From Bacillus sp. RAR_GA_16 (lineage in GTDB: Bacteria; Bacillota; Bacilli; Bacillales; Guptibacillaceae): a stretch of DNA of 64,000 bases. Within the stretch, counting starts at the first letter, position 1; each line of letters starts with the position of its first letter. The stretch is taken from the NCBI RefSeq assembly GCF_020165985.1, contig NZ_JAIUKZ010000013.1:40419-104418 (forward strand), given 5' to 3'. Positions 7,950 to 16,422 of this stretch are shown one piece after another. A program made the position numbers and the translations under genes. The notes beneath the pieces were generated by a model, which was given only the letters and a program-made list of their open reading frames with translations, was not told the DNA's origin and made no database searches.

Positions 7950-8585
7950 ATGAAAACACTTGTGATTGTTGGGGCTGGTCCCGGAATTAGTCTTCACACA
8001 GCGAAAAAATTTGGTCAACAGGGCTTCCGAATCGCCTTAGTGGCGCGTCGTGAAGAAACGTTAGCACAGTATGCAGAAGAGCTACGCGGAGAAAACATGG
8101 AGGTTGCTACATTTGTAGCGGATGCAACAAAAGGTGATGAGCTGAAGCATGCGATGGAGCAAATCAAGAAACAGTTCGGTCACATAGATGGATTGCTGTA
8201 CAATGCAGCAAGCGGCACGCCAGGAAAACCTACGACGCTTAGCGTAAGTGATGTAACACGCGATTTTGAAATTAGCGTTGGTGGAGCCCTTTCAAGTGTT
8301 CAAAGTGTGCTTCCACATATGGAGCAAGGGTTTATCCTGTTAACAGGCGGAGGTCTCGCGCTACAGCCTTATGCGGACTATGCTTCTCTTTCAATTGGAA
8401 AAGCAGGCATAAGAAACCTTGCCTACAGTTTACATGAAGAGCTTCAGCCAAAAGGCATTTATGTTGGAACACTGACGATCAAAGGTTTTGTAGAAGAAGG
8501 AACGGCTCTTTCGCCAGCTCACGTAGCGGATGCCTTTTATAAGATGTATGAAAATCAAATAGATATAGAAACTGATATCGTCTAA
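7950..8585 (+). CDS. Short-chain dehydrogenase/reductase family protein (atypical active site)
   Basis: A 211-residue Rossmann protein. The cofactor motif is IVGAGPGISLHTAKKF, VARRE follows the second strand (suggesting NADP), and LLYNAASGTPG supplies the NAA motif. The usual catalytic YxxxK is not intact: near residue 155 the sequence is YASLSIGKAGIRN, so the residue four before the lysine is leucine and the nearest tyrosine is seven before it. It may be catalytically altered or belong to a divergent SDR group. It is shorter than classical SDRs. It is controlled by the MarR operator and clustered with a quinone reductase, suggesting an electrophile or quinone response. Confidence 0.8.
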   Translation: MKTLVIVGAGPGISLHTAKKFGQQGFRIALVARREETLAQYAEELRGENMEVATFVADATKGDELKHAMEQIKKQFGHIDGLLYNAASGTPGKPTTLSVSDVTRDFEISVGGALSSVQSVLPHMEQGFILLTGGGLALQPYADYASLSIGKAGIRNLAYSLHEELQPKGIYVGTLTIKGFVEEGTALSPAHVADAFYKMYENQIDIETDIV

Positions 8586-8602
8586 AAATTTTTAAGGATA
8601 CA

Positions 8603-8616
8603 TTTGCATATACAAA
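8603..8616 (+). promoter_or_regulatory. MarR-type operator upstream of the quinone reductase gene
   Basis: Third copy of TTTGCATATACAAA, just before the GAAAGGG ribosome binding site of the next gene. It implies separate transcription or an internal promoter for this gene. Confidence 0.7.
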
Positions 8617-8635
8617 CGAAAGGGAATGAGAGCTC

Positions 8636-9157
8636 ATGAAAACACTTGTCATCCTAGCACACCCAAATCTCCCACAATCGAAAATCAATCGTACGCTCAT
8701 CAATCGTCTGGAACAGACAGATGTGACGATTCACAAGCTTTATGACCTTTATCCAGATGGAAAGATTGACGTTGAACGGGAACAGGCTCTATTATCTTCA
8801 CATGAGCGCATCGTTTTTCAATTCCCATTCTACTGGTACAGCAGTCCAGCCCTTTTAAAAGAATGGCAGGACAACGTGCTCACCTACGGATGGGCGTATG
8901 GCAGTGATGGCACAGCCCTCCATGGAAAAGAATTGCTGCTTGCCATTACCACCGGCGGTCCTGAAGCGGCCTATCAAGCAGGCGGCTTCAATCACTACAG
9001 CATGAGTGAACTTGTGAAGCCGTTTCATGCTACGGCGAATCTCACTGGCATGCGCTTCCTTCCGATTTTTACGGTGCAAGGGGCTTCGCGCTTATCTGAG
9101 GAGGAACTTCGTGCAAAAGCAGACGCCTATGTCGAGCATATAGAAGCTTCTTTTTAA
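8636..9157 (+). CDS. NAD(P)H-dependent quinone oxidoreductase (YwrO/KefF-like)
   Basis: A 173-residue flavodoxin-fold enzyme. ILAHPNLPQSKINRTLI is the phosphate-binding loop for FMN/FAD. FQFPFYWYSSPALLKEWQDN and TTGGPEAAY are typical of the NQO1/YwrO/KefF group. It reduces quinones by two-electron transfer from NAD(P)H in the cytosol. The length agrees with B. subtilis YwrO. It has its own copy of the MarR-type operator and ends in a strong terminator. Confidence 0.88.
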   Translation: MKTLVILAHPNLPQSKINRTLINRLEQTDVTIHKLYDLYPDGKIDVEREQALLSSHERIVFQFPFYWYSSPALLKEWQDNVLTYGWAYGSDGTALHGKELLLAITTGGPEAAYQAGGFNHYSMSELVKPFHATANLTGMRFLPIFTVQGASRLSEEELRAKADAYVEHIEASF

Positions 9158-9159
9158 AA

Positions 9160-9206
9160 GAAAAAGACCTTTCCCTCTTTTTATACGAAGGGAAAGGCCT
9201 TTTTTC
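9160..9206. terminator. Bidirectional terminator between convergent genes
   Basis: AAAGACCTTTCCCTC pairs with GAAGGGAAAGGCCTTT, with an A tract on the left and a T tract on the right. It serves the quinone reductase (plus) and the betaine importer operon (minus). Confidence 0.9.
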
Positions 9207-10118
9207 TATTCTTCCAATAACCCGTTTTCCACTAGCCAATCATGCGCGACGACAGAGACACTGTTTCCTTCAATGTCGACCTTGTAGTTTAATTCTCGCA
9301 TAATGTCGCTGTTAAGCTGCTCGGCAAGTGGTTTTGTGATTTCTTTTACTTCTGGATATTTTTCATAGACGTCTTCATTAATCGTCACTGCTGCTGTATA
9401 AGGAGGAAAGAAATTCTTGTCATCCTCAAGCGTAATTAAGTTATATTCCACAATGGTGGGAATCGGTTTCAAACGCGACCGATACGTCAACGTCGCCATT
9501 GTCTAATGCTCGCTGCGTTAAACCGATGTCCATCTGGTTGATTTGATTTGTATCAAACTGAAATCCGTACGTTTTTTCTACCCCAGGAATGCCATCGGGA
9601 CGGTTCGCAAACTCAGCGTCAGAGGCAATGGAAAGCTCGCCGGGATGGTCATTCATATAAGCGGCGAGATCGCTGATGGATTGAATCCCTAACTCTTTCG
9701 CCTGTTCTTCTCTCATGGCGAGCGCGTACGTGTTGTTTACATTAGACATGTTCATCCAATGGATATCATTTTCTTTCCCATCAATCTCTTTTACTCGCTG
9801 AAACGCTTTTGCAGGATCAGCGATCGTATCCTGCCCCATATAGGTAAGAAGCGCCGTACCTGTGTATTCCCACATTAAGTCGACCTGCTCATTCTCAAGG
9901 GCTTTACGCACAACGGTACTACTTAAGTTATTCATTTGCTTCACATCATAACCAGCATCGTCTAAAAGGAAAGCCGTCATTTCTGAGAGCAAATACTGTT
10001 CGGTATAGTTTTTCCCACCAACAGAGATCGGCTTCCCGCCAATCCCAACGGTTGAGCAGGAGGTTACCATTGTTAAGATCATCACGATGATGATTCCACT
10101 AAGCATCTTGCTTTTCAC
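9206..10118 (-). pseudogene. Glycine betaine/choline ABC importer binding protein, +1 frameshift
   Basis: A lipoprotein of the OpuAC/ProX choline-betaine class, broken into two frames. The N-terminal 210 residues carry a lipobox (VTSCS, about 17-21), GKNYTEQYLLSEM, the ligand-binding stretch MWEYTGTALLTYM, and NGDVDVSVAFETD. The C-terminal 85 residues continue NLITLEDDKNFFPPYTAAV. The break is at 9460-9464, where GAATC occurs in place of GATC. Removing one base gives FETDPTIVEYNLITLEDD and restores the family sequence. It is the last gene of a permease-ATPase-permease-binding protein operon. If the break were real, the importer would lack its ligand receptor. Confidence 0.85.
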
Positions 10119-10137
10119 ATCAACACCTCTAATCCCA

Positions 10138-10875
10138 TTACAATTCTTGTGGTGGCTTCGAGCCTTCAGGAACTATGAGACGCTCAAGTAGTCGAAGCAA
10201 ATAATCGACAAAAATGGCGAGTAGCGTAACAGGGATTGCACCGGAAATTAAGTAGCCATTATCAAACAGCTGAATGCCAGTGAAAATCCATACGCCAAGA
10301 CCGCCTCCACCGACAACGTAAGCGAGCGCAGCCGTTCCGATATTTAGTACAATCGCCGTCCGAACTCCGGCTAAGATGGAGTACGCCGCATTTGGTAATT
10401 CAATTCGGAACAGAATTTGGATTGGCTTCATCCCCATTCCTCTCGCTGCATCAATTAAATTTTCATCAATGGAATCAATTCCAGCGACGGTATTTCGATA
10501 CATCGGCAGAAGCGAATAGATAAACAGCGCAAATACAGCTGTTTGAAAGCCAATCCCAAGAATACTAATCATCAAGGCAAGTACGGCAAGACTTGGAATC
10601 GTTTGACCCAGGTTAACTGTATTCGAAACGACCCACTCGGCTCGTCGAAATTGTTTTCGTGTGACGAGAATGCCACCAGGTATCGCTATGAGTAAGGCGA
10701 GTACGGATGACACAAGCACAAGCTGTAAGTGCTGCTTGATTAAATGCCAGAATGTCGATGATTCTGTAAAAATGTAATCAAAATAGTGGTTACGGATCGC
10801 CCAAAAGAAAAACAACGCGACGAGTGCGTAAACCGAATAGCGTACAACAAGACTTATCACTTTCTTCTTATTCAT
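10138..10875 (-). CDS. Osmoprotectant ABC importer permease
   Basis: A 245-residue inner permease with about six transmembrane helices. It has the EAA-type cytoplasmic loop IDAARGMGMKPIQILFRIELPNA, which contacts the ATPase. The start ATG lies 1 bp after the ATPase stop. It belongs to the OpuB/OpuC/YehY type of glycine betaine/choline importers and works with the second permease at 11889-12542. The exact compatible solute cannot be read from sequence. Confidence 0.88.
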   Translation of the reverse strand: MNKKKVISLVVRYSVYALVALFFFWAIRNHYFDYIFTESSTFWHLIKQHLQLVLVSSVLALLIAIPGGILVTRKQFRRAEWVVSNTVNLGQTIPSLAVLALMISILGIGFQTAVFALFIYSLLPMYRNTVAGIDSIDENLIDAARGMGMKPIQILFRIELPNAAYSILAGVRTAIVLNIGTAALAYVVGGGGLGVWIFTGIQLFDNGYLISGAIPVTLLAIFVDYLLRLLERLIVPEGSKPPQEL

Positions 10876-10876
10876 G

Positions 10877-11872
10877 TTATACCCCCTCTAGGACCGGGGC
10901 TGGTTTTGCTTTGATTTCGTAATGAAGGTACTGCTGAACAATATCAATGGTGATCGCACCGAGCTTGTTTCCGTCATCATCACTGACAATGACCTGATCC
11001 GCTTCCTGATTCAGTAACATGGATAAGGTGTTTCTGAGATCATGGTTTACATTAATCGTCTTTGTATCTGCAATTGCATCATCAAATTCCGCAAGACCAA
11101 TCATTTCTTGCAGGTCCTGGATTGTATGTAAACTTAAGCTTTTAATGGCTCTGTCTTTTCCGAAGAACTCACGAACGAATTCATTTTTAGGACGGACGAG
11201 CATCTCAGAAGGCGTGTCATATTGCATCAACTCGCCACCGCGTAGAAGCACAATTTTATCCGCCATCTTAATCGCTTCATCAATATCGTGACTGACAAAC
11301 AAAATCGTTTTCTTCACTTCTTTTTGAATTTGCAAAAATTCATCCTGAATTTTTTCGCGGATAATCGGATCAAGTGCCCCAAAAGGTTCATCCATAAGCA
11401 TAACGGGTGGATCTGCCGCTAGTGCCCGGATAACTCCGATGCGCTGCTGCTGTCCTCCGGAAAGTTCATGCGGGTACCGCTTTCCAAATTTCTCTCCGCT
11501 TAATCCAATCATCTCCATTAGCTTGTGGAACCGTTCTTTCTTATCCTTCTTGCTCCAGCCTAAGAGATCCGGAACGATCATCGTATTTTCTTCAATGGTC
11601 ATGTTCGGGAACAAACCATTGCTTTGAATCACGTAGCCGATTTTTCTTCTTAAGGCCGTTTGGTTTAGTGACATGGAATCTTGCCCATCAATGGTGATTT
11701 TTCCATCCGAGATCGACTCAAGTCGGTTAACCATTCGGAGCAATGTCGTTTTTCCGCAGCCGGAAGGACCTAATAGCACGACGATTTCACCTTTTTCTAC
11801 GGTAAAATCGACCCCTTTGACGGCGGTGACATTGCCTTCATATGTTTTCGTCGTTTTGTCAAACGTTATCAT
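10877..11872 (-). CDS. Osmoprotectant ABC importer ATPase
   Basis: A 331-residue ATPase with Walker A GPSGCGKTT (about 36-44), Q-loop VIQSNGLFPNMTIEEN, signature LSGGQQQRIGV, Walker B VMLMDEPFGALDP and the switch histidine in FVSHDIDEA. A C-terminal region from about residue 245 (LSLHTIQDLQEMIG) is consistent with a reduced CBS-like regulatory part, as in OpuA/OpuC ATPases that sense ionic strength. It lies centrally in the operon with 1-bp and 16-bp gaps to its neighbours. Confidence 0.9.
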   Translation of the reverse strand: MITFDKTTKTYEGNVTAVKGVDFTVEKGEIVVLLGPSGCGKTTLLRMVNRLESISDGKITIDGQDSMSLNQTALRRKIGYVIQSNGLFPNMTIEENTMIVPDLLGWSKKDKKERFHKLMEMIGLSGEKFGKRYPHELSGGQQQRIGVIRALAADPPVMLMDEPFGALDPIIREKIQDEFLQIQKEVKKTILFVSHDIDEAIKMADKIVLLRGGELMQYDTPSEMLVRPKNEFVREFFGKDRAIKSLSLHTIQDLQEMIGLAEFDDAIADTKTINVNHDLRNTLSMLLNQEADQVIVSDDDGNKLGAITIDIVQQYLHYEIKAKPAPVLEGV

Positions 11873-11888
11873 TCGTACACCTCACTCC

Positions 11889-12542
11889 TTAATTAGCAAT
11901 GCTTTTCGGCGTGAACCGTTTTTGAATCCATAGTAAGATACCATCCGCAATCATGGCTAGAATCGCAACAGCAACCGAGCCGGTAATGATCAAATAGTTA
12001 TCTCCTCGTGAGATACCCTGCGTAATTAACACGCCAAGACCGCCCGCTCCGATATAGGCTGCAATGACACCGATACCAATATTGATGACAACTGCCGTGC
12101 GAATCCCAGCCATAATCACTGGAAACGCATTTGGAATCTCGACTCGAAACAAACGTTGAATTGGCTTCATCCCAAGCCCAATCGCAGCATCCCTCATTTG
12201 AGGATTAACGTTACGAATTGCGGTGTATGTATTCCGTATAATCGGAAGCTGGGCATAGAGAACCAATGCCACGAAAGCAGGTACAAACCCAATCCCCTGA
12301 TTCACGATCGAGAAGACAGGAATCATAACACCAAATAACGCAATACTTGGAATCGTTAACATAACAGACGCAATCTGGAGAACTGTTTCGGCCAGATAGT
12401 CATTTGTCGTTAAATAGATTCCTAGCGGTACACCAATGAGGAGTGCTACCAGAATCGCTAACCCTACTAAAATGGCGTGCTCAATCGTCAAATCAAAAAT
12501 GCGAGAAGAATTTACTTCAAGGAACTTCATCCATTTTTCCAA
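11889..12542 (-). CDS. Osmoprotectant ABC importer permease (first gene of operon)
   Basis: A 217-residue permease with an N-terminal periplasm-facing segment and about five or six helices. Its EAA loop is RDAAIGLGMKPIQRLFRVEIPNA, nearly identical to that of the partner permease. The gene order permease-ATPase-permease-binding protein differs from B. subtilis opuC (ATPase first). The ATG at 12542 is preceded by GGGAGGGAGG. Upstream 12543-12840 holds a dispersed repeat and no clear gene. Confidence 0.88.
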   Translation of the reverse strand: MEKWMKFLEVNSSRIFDLTIEHAILVGLAILVALLIGVPLGIYLTTNDYLAETVLQIASVMLTIPSIALFGVMIPVFSIVNQGIGFVPAFVALVLYAQLPIIRNTYTAIRNVNPQMRDAAIGLGMKPIQRLFRVEIPNAFPVIMAGIRTAVVINIGIGVIAAYIGAGGLGVLITQGISRGDNYLIITGSVAVAILAMIADGILLWIQKRFTPKSIAN

Positions 12543-12665
12543 AATTCCACCTCCCTCCCCTTTTTATTCCTAAAGCACTACATGATTCATGGTAACATAG
12601 TCCTTCCGGTTTTTGGCGCTTTCCCACAGGAAAGTGCAGAATGGTGCCTGTAGAATGGTTTGGCA

Positions 12666-12706
12666 TGGTGCCTGTCACCACCCGGTATTTGGAGAATGGT
12701 GTCGAT
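12666..12706 (-). repeat. Dispersed GTGCCTGTCACC repeat, copy 1
   Basis: GGTGCCTGTCACCACCCGG, then GAATGGTGTCGAT. A partial second copy (GAATGGTGCCTGT) lies at 12640-12652. The core GGTG...CACC is itself an imperfect inverted repeat. Confidence 0.75.
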
Positions 12707-12840
12707 TAAATGCCTTTCGCTTACGGTTTTAGCTCGATTATCGGTTTAGGTTGTGGAGTTCTGGTAATTGTTGATGCTAACCTGCTTGAAACTCTCGGTG
12801 ACATGAGTAAATCCGGCCTCATGTAGCGAGTGAAACGGGA

Positions 12841-12948
12841 TTTATTGGCCAAATCCTCATGATATTAGCCAAATCTCATTTTTATTGGCCAAAAAACAAG
12901 ATTTATTGGCCAAAATCCCATTTTATTAGCTAACGAGAATCATTCTAA
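12841..12948 (+). repeat. Five-unit TTGGCCAA array B
   Basis: Units start at 12841, 12861, 12881, 12902 and 12922. Three keep TTTATTGGCCAAA, one reads GATATTAGCCAAA, and the last is TTTATTAGCTAAC followed by the palindrome AGAATCATTCT. The third unit is 21 bp, the others 20. It lies between the betaine importer promoter region and the terminator of the glucoside operon. Confidence 0.9.
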
Positions 12949-13009
12949 TCCCCTGACCACCGAACAACCGCCAGCACACCCACTCATCACCGACAAACAG
13001 CACCACGCA

Positions 13010-13060
13010 GAAACAACCAGGCAGTCCGCACATATTCGTGTCTTCCTGCCTGGTTGTTCA
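13010..13060 (-). terminator. Terminator of the beta-glucoside operon
   Basis: AACAACCAGGCAG (13012-13024) pairs with CTGCCTGGTTGTT (13046-13058), a 13-bp perfect stem with a 21-nt loop. The U tract is short in both directions. Confidence 0.75.
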
Positions 13061-13117
13061 TTATTGAGCAACCCTCGCATTCTCGAGTCCCGCTCTCATC
13101 TCTTAAACGCTAACCCC

Positions 13118-14461
13118 TTAAATCTCAAACCACCCATTCGTAATCGTTTGACGATACCAGTAGTAGCTATCCTTTGGCGTTCGCTCAAATGTACGATAGT
13201 TCACATGGATGATGCCGAAGCGTTTTTCATACCCAAATGCCCACTCGAAGTTATCAAGCAGCGACCAGACGATGTAGCCTTTGATTGGTACGCCTGATTC
13301 AATGGCACGGTGAAGCGAAGTTAAATGCTGTTTTAAGTAATCGATGCGCTCCTGATCCTGTACGCCGCCGTCTTCTACTTCATGGTTGTAACACGCACCA
13401 TTTTCTGTAATGTAGATCGGCACATCGCCATACGTTTCGTGAAGGTCACATAAGACGTTGTAGAACCCATCAGCATAAATCGGCCAGCCGATATCCGTCT
13501 TCCGGTAATCGAGTGGAATCTCCTCTACTTCAAATAGCCCTTCGCCTTCTTTATATCGTCCGAAACTGCCCGTGTAGTAGTTAATGCCCATGAAATCGAT
13601 CGGCTGTGAAATGAGTTCAAGGTCGCCGTCTTCAAGCTTGAGCTTGGCGTTATGATTTTCAAAAATGGTGATCAGCGTTTCTGGATACGATCCTTTGAAG
13701 ACAGGATCCATAAACCATTCCTTTTGCCACATCATCGCTCGCTTACAAGCATCGATGTCTTCTTGCTTATTGCTAAACGGCTCAAGCCAGCCTGTGTTTG
13801 GCGCATAGCCGATTTCCCCTTCTGGTAAAAGCTCTCTAAAGGATTGCACTGCTTTTCCGTGCGCGAGCATGAGATGGTGTGCGACGTCGACGCCCGCTTG
13901 TAAATCGGTTTTCCCTGGAGCATGAGCACCTAAGTAGTTTGATAGAAACGAAGCGCACCACGGTTCGTTAATCGTAATCCATTTTGATACCTTGTCCCCG
14001 AACTCCTTAAACATCGCAACCGCATACTCGTTAAACGCATCGATTGTCTCACGATTTTCCCAGCCGCCTTTGTCCTGAAGGACTTGAGGAAGATCCCAGT
14101 GATAAAGCGTGATCATTGGTTCAATGCCATTTTCGATCAGCTCATCGATCACGTTTTGGTAATAAGCGATGCCCTTCGGATTTAGCTCGCCTCTTCCTTC
14201 AGGCATCACCCTAGGCCAGGCAATGGAGAAGCGGTAAAGATCGACGCCAAGCTTTTTCAGATGCTGCACGTCTTCTTTATACAGATGATAACTGTTACAC
14301 GCTTCGTCTCCATGGTCTCCATTTCTTACATTGCCCGGGGCATGAGAAAATGTATCCCAAATGGACGGCGATCGGCCGTCTTCATTCGCTGCGCCTTCGA
14401 TTTGATAAGAAGCGGTTGCTGCGCCCCATTTAAGCGTTTCTGGAAATTGTATCGTTGTCAT
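13118..14461 (-). CDS. Family GH1 beta-glucosidase
   Basis: A 447-residue TIM-barrel glycosidase of the usual GH1 length. The N-terminal signature is FLKWG-like: FPETLKWGAATASYQIEGA. The acid/base is in TINEPWC (about 166) and the nucleophile in YITENGA (about 353). The aglycone/glycone Trp and Glu occur in WSLLDNFEWAFGYEKRFG. It is cytosolic, with no signal peptide. It hydrolyses beta-glucosides such as cellobiose taken up by the ABC importer of the same operon. The exact sugar is inferred from context. It is the last gene of the operon. Confidence 0.92.
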   Translation of the reverse strand: MTTIQFPETLKWGAATASYQIEGAANEDGRSPSIWDTFSHAPGNVRNGDHGDEACNSYHLYKEDVQHLKKLGVDLYRFSIAWPRVMPEGRGELNPKGIAYYQNVIDELIENGIEPMITLYHWDLPQVLQDKGGWENRETIDAFNEYAVAMFKEFGDKVSKWITINEPWCASFLSNYLGAHAPGKTDLQAGVDVAHHLMLAHGKAVQSFRELLPEGEIGYAPNTGWLEPFSNKQEDIDACKRAMMWQKEWFMDPVFKGSYPETLITIFENHNAKLKLEDGDLELISQPIDFMGINYYTGSFGRYKEGEGLFEVEEIPLDYRKTDIGWPIYADGFYNVLCDLHETYGDVPIYITENGACYNHEVEDGGVQDQERIDYLKQHLTSLHRAIESGVPIKGYIVWSLLDNFEWAFGYEKRFGIIHVNYRTFERTPKDSYYWYRQTITNGWFEI

Positions 14462-14490
14462 GTTGGTAGCCTCCTGTAGTCGGATACCTC

Positions 14491-15504
14491 TTACCTCTCT
14501 ATGCTAGATGAACGAATCACAAGCTCAGGGTCCACTTTTACCGGATGGATCTCTTCGTTCCCTTGGATTAAATCATCCAGCATATAGGCTGCGAGCTTTC
14601 CTAACTTTTGTTTATCCTGTTTCACGGTCGTGAGAGGGGGATCGCTATAGCGACAAGATTCAATGTCATCACAGCCGATCAGCTGCATGTCTTCTGGAAC
14701 CTTGATGCCATGCTCTTTCATCGCTTTCAACGCTCCAAGCGCCATCATGTCAGATGCAGCGAATACCGCTTCCGGACGTTCCTCTTCTTGAAGAATTTTT
14801 TTCATGGCGTTGTATCCGCTCTCCTCAAAGAAATCCCCGTAGTGAATCCACTTTTCATTCAACGGTAAGCCGAACTGCTTCATCGCATCCATGAACCCTT
14901 CATTACGAATGCCTGAAATAAGCGAATCTTGTTTCCCACCAATGTACGCGACCTTTTTTACTTTATTTAAATAGAAATTCTCAACGACCTTCAGCCCAAT
15001 CTTGGCATTGTCCGTCATAATGTAGCTGGATTTTTGACCTTCGAGCTTTAAGTCGATCCCAATACACGGAATTTCACTTTGCGCGATTTCATGAACCGCT
15101 GCTTCAATTTCATCCCCTGCGACGATCAGGCAGCCATCGACATGGAAATGCCTGCATCGCTCGAGGTATTTACTTTCCCCTTGATAGAACTTTTCGTTTG
15201 AAAACAGAAGGAGATCGTATCCGAGCGCCCCTACTGCTTTCTTAAAGGTATTCATCACTTCATTGAAGAAAGGGTGTTTGAAATCGACGTTGATTTTACC
15301 TGCGTAAATTAATCCGATTAAGTTCGATTTCTTTGTAGCCAGTGATTTCGCTGAAAACGTTGGCTGGTATTTTGTGTCTTCAATGATTTTATATACTTTC
15401 TGACGAGTAGCCTCGCTGATGCCCTCGTAATTGTTCATGATTTTGGATACAGTCGCTGGAGAAACTCCAGCCATTTTAGCAATATCTCGAATCGTTAAAT
15501 TCAT
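14491..15504 (-). CDS. LacI family transcriptional regulator of the glucoside operon
   Basis: A regulator of about 337 residues. The helix-turn-helix is LTIRDIAKMAGVSPATVSK and the hinge helix is QPTFSAKSLATKKSNL. A periplasmic-binding-protein-like effector domain follows, ending IIGCDDIESCRYSDPPLTTV. I favour the ATG at 15504 (MNLTIRD), since LacI proteins begin close to the helix-turn-helix. It lies between the permease and glucosidase genes. Two AAACCGGTTT palindromes near the operon promoter are its likely operators. Confidence 0.9.
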   Translation of the reverse strand: MNLTIRDIAKMAGVSPATVSKIMNNYEGISEATRQKVYKIIEDTKYQPTFSAKSLATKKSNLIGLIYAGKINVDFKHPFFNEVMNTFKKAVGALGYDLLLFSNEKFYQGESKYLERCRHFHVDGCLIVAGDEIEAAVHEIAQSEIPCIGIDLKLEGQKSSYIMTDNAKIGLKVVENFYLNKVKKVAYIGGKQDSLISGIRNEGFMDAMKQFGLPLNEKWIHYGDFFEESGYNAMKKILQEEERPEAVFAASDMMALGALKAMKEHGIKVPEDMQLIGCDDIESCRYSDPPLTTVKQDKQKLGKLAAYMLDDLIQGNEEIHPVKVDPELVIRSSSIER

Positions 15505-15579
15505 CGCGTTCATCTCCTTAGCAACATCGCTAACGTATTCTCATTTTATTGTATCAAAATACGGAGGAGAGACAGGCGA

Positions 15580-16419
15580 TTATTTAACAGATCCTTCCGT
15601 AATACTCGAAATAAACCATTTGTTGAAAATAAGGAAAATCACAATCAATGGCACGGTTGCCCAGAACACGCCAGATAGCAGCATACCAAAGTCAACGCGG
15701 AAGGCATTGTTTAGTGAAGCGAGCGCCACCTGTAATGTATAGGACGCAGGGTCACGGAGAACGGTGAACTGCCATAGGAATTCTCCCCATACTAATGTAA
15801 AAACGATAATGCCAAGCGTTGCGAAAGCAGGCTTGATGATCGGAAGCACGATGCTCCAGTAAATGCGGAAATTCGAGCAGCCATCAAGCTTTGCCGCTTC
15901 AATCAGTTCGTCTGGAACCGACTCACTGATGTATTGGCGCATCAAGAAAATTCCGAGCGGATTCAGTAAGAACAAGATCCCCGCTCCTAATAGCGAATCA
16001 AGCCAGCCTAGTTGCGAAATAAGGTAGTACTGTGGAATCAATCCCAGTTGAGGCGGAATAACCATTGTTAACAGGATTAAGATGAATAAAAAGTTTTTCC
16101 CTGGGAATGTGAATTTCGCAAAGGCAAATCCAGCTAATGAACTAATCAGCAAGACGGCTAGAGTGACAACGGTACAAAGAAGAATCGTATTCCACATGGC
16201 CTGGAAAAACGGAATCGTATCCAGTACCTTCTGGAAGTTTTCCACGAGCTTTCCACCCGGTAATAGCGTCGGGGGAATCGAGTTATACGCCGCACTCGGC
16301 TGCGTTGCCATCACAAACATCCAGTAAAAAGGAAATAGTGAAAAGAGAGAGGTAAATCCTAAAATCAGATAAATCGGCAATGTGCCAGCTTTTGATTGTT
16401 TCTTATGCTTTTGTTTCAT
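15580..16419 (-). CDS. Carbohydrate ABC importer permease, MalG-like
   Basis: A 279-residue permease with six predicted helices. Its EAA loop is ELIEAAKLDGCSNFRIYWSIVLPI, and the C-terminus is typical of MalG/CUT1 proteins. It starts 3 bp after the MalF-like gene. It forms the membrane channel of the glucoside importer with that protein. No ATPase gene is in the operon, so a shared MsmX-type ATPase elsewhere probably energises it, as is usual for CUT1 importers of Bacillaceae. Confidence 0.9.
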   Translation of the reverse strand: MKQKHKKQSKAGTLPIYLILGFTSLFSLFPFYWMFVMATQPSAAYNSIPPTLLPGGKLVENFQKVLDTIPFFQAMWNTILLCTVVTLAVLLISSLAGFAFAKFTFPGKNFLFILILLTMVIPPQLGLIPQYYLISQLGWLDSLLGAGILFLLNPLGIFLMRQYISESVPDELIEAAKLDGCSNFRIYWSIVLPIIKPAFATLGIIVFTLVWGEFLWQFTVLRDPASYTLQVALASLNNAFRVDFGMLLSGVFWATVPLIVIFLIFNKWFISSITEGSVK

Positions 16420-16422
16420 GCC

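Noticed and set aside
12710..12826. 38-codon plus-strand frame in the betaine importer upstream region
   Set aside because: No ribosome binding site or promoter; too short and isolated to support.
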